Shown in pieces: positions 12,979-15,113 of a stretch of DNA of 15,113 nucleotides. The stretch covers positions 1 through 15,113 of the forward strand of contig JBOGVA010000036.1 in assembly GCA_050692195.1 (NCBI GenBank), written 5' to 3'. Made by a program: the position numbers and the translations under genes. This DNA comes from JBOGVA01 sp050692195 (lineage in GTDB: Bacteria > Actinomycetota > UBA4738). Every line of letters begins with the position of its first letter. Positions within the stretch are counted from its first letter, which is position 1. The notes under the pieces were generated by a model. The model was not told where the DNA came from, searched no databases, and saw nothing but the letters and a program-made list of their open reading frames with translations.

Positions 12979-13003
12979 GTCCGCGAGTTGCCCCTCCTTT
13001 TGG

Positions 13004-13032
13004 TTGACGCCGGTTCATAGCGGTCGTAACCT
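13004..13032 (+). promoter_or_regulatory. Promoter of rplJL
   Basis: TTGACG (13004-13009) and TAACCT (13027-13032) are spaced by 17 bp. Transcription would start near 13039, right where the conserved L10 leader begins. The match and its placement make this one of the clearest promoters in the window. Confidence 0.75.
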
Positions 13033-13038
13033 CCTTTT

Positions 13039-13104
13039 GCCGCAGACAGCAGGGGCGAGACGCGTAATCCCGAATGGGTACCTGCCGAGGCCCGGATGTG
13101 CCTT
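13039..13104 (+). promoter_or_regulatory. L10 (rplJ) mRNA leader, autogenous control element
   Basis: The leader begins GCCGCAGACAGCAGG and later has CCTGCCGAGG. GCAGG (13049-13053) pairs with CCTGC (13081-13085), enclosing a loop with GTAATCCC. This is the conserved core of the ribosomal L10 leader, which binds L10 or the L10-(L12)4 complex and lowers rplJL expression. The leader runs directly into the attenuator hairpin. Confidence 0.78.
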
Positions 13105-13136
13105 CGCCTCCGCTCGGCTGCGGGGGCGTTTTTTTT
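13105..13136 (+). terminator. Intrinsic attenuator ahead of rplJ
   Basis: CGCCTCCGC (13105-13113) pairs over 9 bp (one G-U) with GCGGGGGCG (13120-13128), followed by eight T (13129-13136). It is the only classic intrinsic terminator in the window. It lies 42 bp before rplJ and just after the L10 leader, so it probably acts as an attenuator controlled by L10 binding. Confidence 0.85.
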
Positions 13137-13178
13137 GACGACCCAGGGGAATCGTGGGCCCCGGGATGAGGTGTGATC

Positions 13179-13694
13179 ATGCCCAAGCCGGAGAAGGTGG
13201 ACAAGGTCAGGGAGCTGGCCGAACGTTTCAGGGCCTCAAACGGTGCCGTGTTTGCCGGCTTCCTGGGGCTCTCGGTCAAGGACGCGACCGAGCTTCGACG
13301 GACTCTGCGGGACGCCGGGACGAGCTTCCTCGTGGTCAAGAACACCCTCACCCGGCTGGCCGCCAGGGAAGCGGGGCTGGAGGGCGCGCTCGCCCTCCTC
13401 GAAGGCCCCACCGCCATCGCCTTCATGCAGGCGGACGCAGTGGCCGGGGCCAAGGCGGTCCTGGGCCTGACCAAGCGCTTTCCGGCGCTGGTTGTGAAGG
13501 GCGCCCTGATCGAGGGACGGGTCCTGGGCGAGGATGCTGCCAGGTCCCTCGCCTCTCTCGAGGCCAAAGAGGTGTCCTTGGGCCGGGTGGCGGGGATGCT
13601 CCGGGCTCCCCTGGCCGGGATGACGTACCTGCTGCGAGCCCCACTGCAAAGGATCGCCTACGCCCTGGCGGAGCGGGGGCGTCAGGCGGGCTAG
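13179..13694 (+). CDS. rplJ: 50S ribosomal protein L10 (uL10)
   Basis: This 171-aa L10 anchors L7/L12 dimers to the ribosomal stalk. It begins MPKPEKVDKVRELAERFRAS, then GAVFAGFLGLSVKDATELRRTLRDAGTSFLVVKNTL, with the family's V-K-N-T-L and A-L-L-E-G-P-T-A-I-A-F segments. The C-terminal helix (LLRAPLQRIAYALAER) is the L12-binding part. ATG 13179 was chosen because TGAGGTG lies 5 nt upstream; GTG 13173 is within the RBS. It has its own promoter, leader and attenuator. rplL follows after 30 bp. Confidence 0.96.
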   Translation: MPKPEKVDKVRELAERFRASNGAVFAGFLGLSVKDATELRRTLRDAGTSFLVVKNTLTRLAAREAGLEGALALLEGPTAIAFMQADAVAGAKAVLGLTKRFPALVVKGALIEGRVLGEDAARSLASLEAKEVSLGRVAGMLRAPLAGMTYLLRAPLQRIAYALAERGRQAG

Positions 13695-13724
13695 CGAGAG
13701 CGCGACAGAGCAAAGGAGAGAGAC

Positions 13725-14114
13725 ATGGCCAAGCTATCGGTTGACGACATCCTCGATGGAATCAAGGAGCTCTCGGTGATTGAGGCCGCTGAGCTTTCGA
13801 AGAAGATCGAGGAGGAATTCGGCATCCAGGCCGCCGCGCCGATGGCCGCTGTGACGGCCGGCCCGGCCGGCGGGGGGGAGCAGGCGGAGGAGGCCGAGGA
13901 ACAGACGGAGTTCGACCTGATCCTGGCCTCCGCGGGTGACAAGAAGATCCAGGTCATCAAGGAAGTCCGGGCGCTCACCAGCCTGGGGCTCAAGGAGGCC
14001 AAGGACCTGGTCGACAGCGCTCCCAAGCCCGTCTTGGAGCACGTGCCCAAGGAGCAGGCGGAGGCGGCCAAGGAGAAGCTGGAGGCGGCGGGGGCCACGG
14101 TCGAGGTCAAGTAG
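13725..14114 (+). CDS. rplL: 50S ribosomal protein L7/L12 (bL12)
   Basis: This 129-aa L12 recruits translation GTPases. The N-terminal dimerisation helices are MAKLSVDDILDGIKELSVIEAAEL-KKIEEEFG. An Ala/Gly/Glu-rich hinge (residues 36-62) follows. The globular domain contains EFDLILASAGDKKIQVIKEVRALTSLGLKEAKDLVDSAPKPV and ends AGATVEVK. The length is normal. The start has AAAGGAGAG in good position. It is co-transcribed with rplJ, and no clear terminator follows before the next gene. Confidence 0.97.
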   Translation: MAKLSVDDILDGIKELSVIEAAELSKKIEEEFGIQAAAPMAAVTAGPAGGGEQAEEAEEQTEFDLILASAGDKKIQVIKEVRALTSLGLKEAKDLVDSAPKPVLEHVPKEQAEAAKEKLEAAGATVEVK

Positions 14115-14199
14115 CCGCGGGACGCTCGGCCTCTGGGCGGGACGGCATCTTCAACCCTTTCCCGGGAACGCCGGAACGGAAGGAGATAGGCTCTCGTCC

Positions 14200-15113
14200 G
14201 TGACGCGGAGATGGCAGCGACGACCGCGCCGCTCCGGCCTCAAGAGAGGCTTCCTGATCGTGGTCGGCCTGGCCTCTCTTCTCATCGCCACGATGTCCGG
14301 GCTCCTCCTCGCCACGCTGCCCCAAGTCGAGAGCTCCCTCACCAAGATTCCGGTGGGTCCCGCTTGTCCGGAGCCCGGCTGTCTGAAGGACGTCACGCCG
14401 ATCTGCGAGCGCGAGGCGTGCACGTTCCTCGTTCTCGGCAACGATTCAAGGACGGGACTGGCTGGACACCGGGCGGACACCATCATCCTGGTGCAGGTCG
14501 ATGGCGCCAAGGACCGAACCGTGGTGCTCAGCATCCCACGGGATCTCAGGGTGGAGATACCCGGCCACGGGCTCAACAAGATCAATACGGCTCTCAGCCA
14601 CGGCCCCAACGTCATGGTGAAGACGGTCGAGAGCATCACCGGTTTGAGCGTCAACCACTACGTGGAAGTGAGCTTCGTGGGGTTCCAGCACATGGTGAAC
14701 GTCCTGGGCGGAGTCCCGATCTGTGTGAGCCGTTCGATGTTCGACTCGAAGGCGGGACTCCGTTTGCCCCGGGCGGGCTGCTACAACCTGGATGGGGGAG
14801 AGGCCCTCGCCTTCGTCCGAGCACGGAGCCAGGAGAGTGATTTGATTCCCGACTTCTCGCGGATCTCGAGGCAGCAACTGTTCATGCGCGCGTTGATCAA
14901 TAGAGTCCTTTCGGCAGACTCGGTCAGGCACATCCCGGAATTCATCCGGGCGGCTCGAAAGAGCCTCAGGATCGACGAGCACCTCAACCTGTATTCGCTG
15001 CAAGACCTCATGCTCGAACTGTCGAGATTGGGACAGGAGGGGGTGGTCTTTCGAGTGGTGCCGGCAACCCCGTTCAGTCTGAACGGGGTGTCGTATCTTC
15101 GGACCCTCGAACC
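14200..15113 (+). CDS. LCP (LytR-CpsA-Psr) family protein, 3' end outside the window
   Basis: At least 304 residues are visible and no stop is reached. The layout is a basic cytosolic tail (about 15 residues, many Arg), a transmembrane helix (residues 17-40, GFLIVVGLASLLIATMSGLLLA), a Cys-containing linker (CPEPGC, CEREAC) and then the LCP catalytic domain: FLVLGNDSR, HRADTIILVQVD, VVLSIPRDLRVEIPG, KINTALSHG, VNHYVEVSFVGFQHMVNVLGGV, LDGGEALAFVRAR and DFSRISRQQLFMRALINRVL. LCP enzymes attach glycopolymers (teichoic acids, arabinogalactan, capsule) from lipid carriers to peptidoglycan; the conserved Arg and Asp residues bind the pyrophosphate. Start GTG 14200 is the only start codon near an RBS-like AGGAGATAGG. 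It lies 85 bp after rplL, where rpoB is often found. Confidence 0.92.
   Translation, partial: MTRRWQRRPRRSGLKRGFLIVVGLASLLIATMSGLLLATLPQVESSLTKIPVGPACPEPGCLKDVTPICEREACTFLVLGNDSRTGLAGHRADTIILVQVDGAKDRTVVLSIPRDLRVEIPGHGLNKINTALSHGPNVMVKTVESITGLSVNHYVEVSFVGFQHMVNVLGGVPICVSRSMFDSKAGLRLPRAGCYNLDGGEALAFVRARSQESDLIPDFSRISRQQLFMRALINRVLSADSVRHIPEFIRAARKSLRIDEHLNLYSLQDLMLELSRLGQEGVVFRVVPATPFSLNGVSYLRTLE
15067..15089. repeat. Perfect 23-bp palindrome inside the LCP gene
   Basis: ACCCCGTTCAG (15067-15077) and CTGAACGGGGT (15079-15089) are exact inverted repeats of 11 bp around a single T. They lie in codons for T-P-F-S-L-N-G-V. The arms could form a protein-binding site but not an RNA hairpin without melting the centre. 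Confidence 0.8.

Noticed and set aside
14164..14200. GGAAC repeats upstream of the LCP gene as an ECF promoter
   Set aside because: The matching -10 would fall on the start codon, leaving no leader or RBS.
1..15113. CRISPR arrays, transposases, integrases, att sites or a replication origin
   Set aside because: No regularly spaced repeats, recombinase motifs or DnaA-box clusters were seen; the only tandem repeat is within the coiled-coil gene.

Overview
The window is a high-GC bacterial chromosome segment that looks actinobacterial (Actinomycetota). Four things support this. The gene order htpX - yajQ - tRNA-Tyr - tRNA-Thr - tRNA-Met - rpmG - hadA-like - hadB-like - tRNA-Trp - secE - nusG - rplK - rplA - rplJ - rplL recalls the mycobacterial/streptomycete arrangement. 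NusG carries a long acidic N-terminal extension. GTG/TTG starts are common. A class III cyclase is fused to an alpha/beta-hydrolase fold. I cannot place it below phylum. No mobile element, CRISPR array or replication origin is visible.

Layout. Positions 1-143 are the 3' end of htpX. At 250-1590 lies an alpha/beta-hydrolase-cyclase fusion whose hydrolase triad is lost. yajQ (1616-2113, minus) converges on it. A sparse stretch follows with a possible small zinc-ribbon ORF, then tRNA-Tyr. A CopD-like membrane protein (2920-3834) converges on a DUF192 lipoprotein (3853-4347, minus). Next come tRNA-Thr, tRNA-Met and rpmG, then a minus-strand orphan LuxR-type response regulator (4821-5492) that diverges from two MaoC-fold hadA/hadB-like dehydratase subunits. 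A sigma/anti-sigma pair (6485-7385) and a secreted six-Asp-box beta-propeller protein (7407-8864, minus) precede the translation/transcription cluster.

The cluster starts with a well-formed promoter (TTGCCC-17-TATACT) ahead of tRNA-Trp, secE, nusG, rplK and rplA. The rplK leader folds into a likely L1-protein operator. The usual rplKA-rplJL run is broken by a convergent pair of minus-strand genes for exported or anchored proteins of unknown function (a PsbP/DUF1795-like domain protein and an acidic coiled-coil protein). rplJL then has its own promoter (TTGACG-17-TAACCT), an L10-type leader and an intrinsic attenuator with eight T. An LCP (LytR-CpsA-Psr) cell-wall enzyme gene runs off the right end.

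How the genes fit together. The conserved backbone serves translation, preprotein export and fatty-acid or acyl dehydration. Between backbone genes, lineage-specific signalling and envelope genes have been inserted (cyclase fusion, response regulator, sigma/anti-sigma, Asp-box protein, coiled-coil/PsbP pair). Most convergent gene ends are separated by only 10-25 bp and have short hairpins that overlap the stop codons. The most interesting points are the pseudo-hydrolase cyclase, the exported gene pair splitting the ribosomal cluster, and the two autogenous ribosomal control elements that can be read directly from the sequence.
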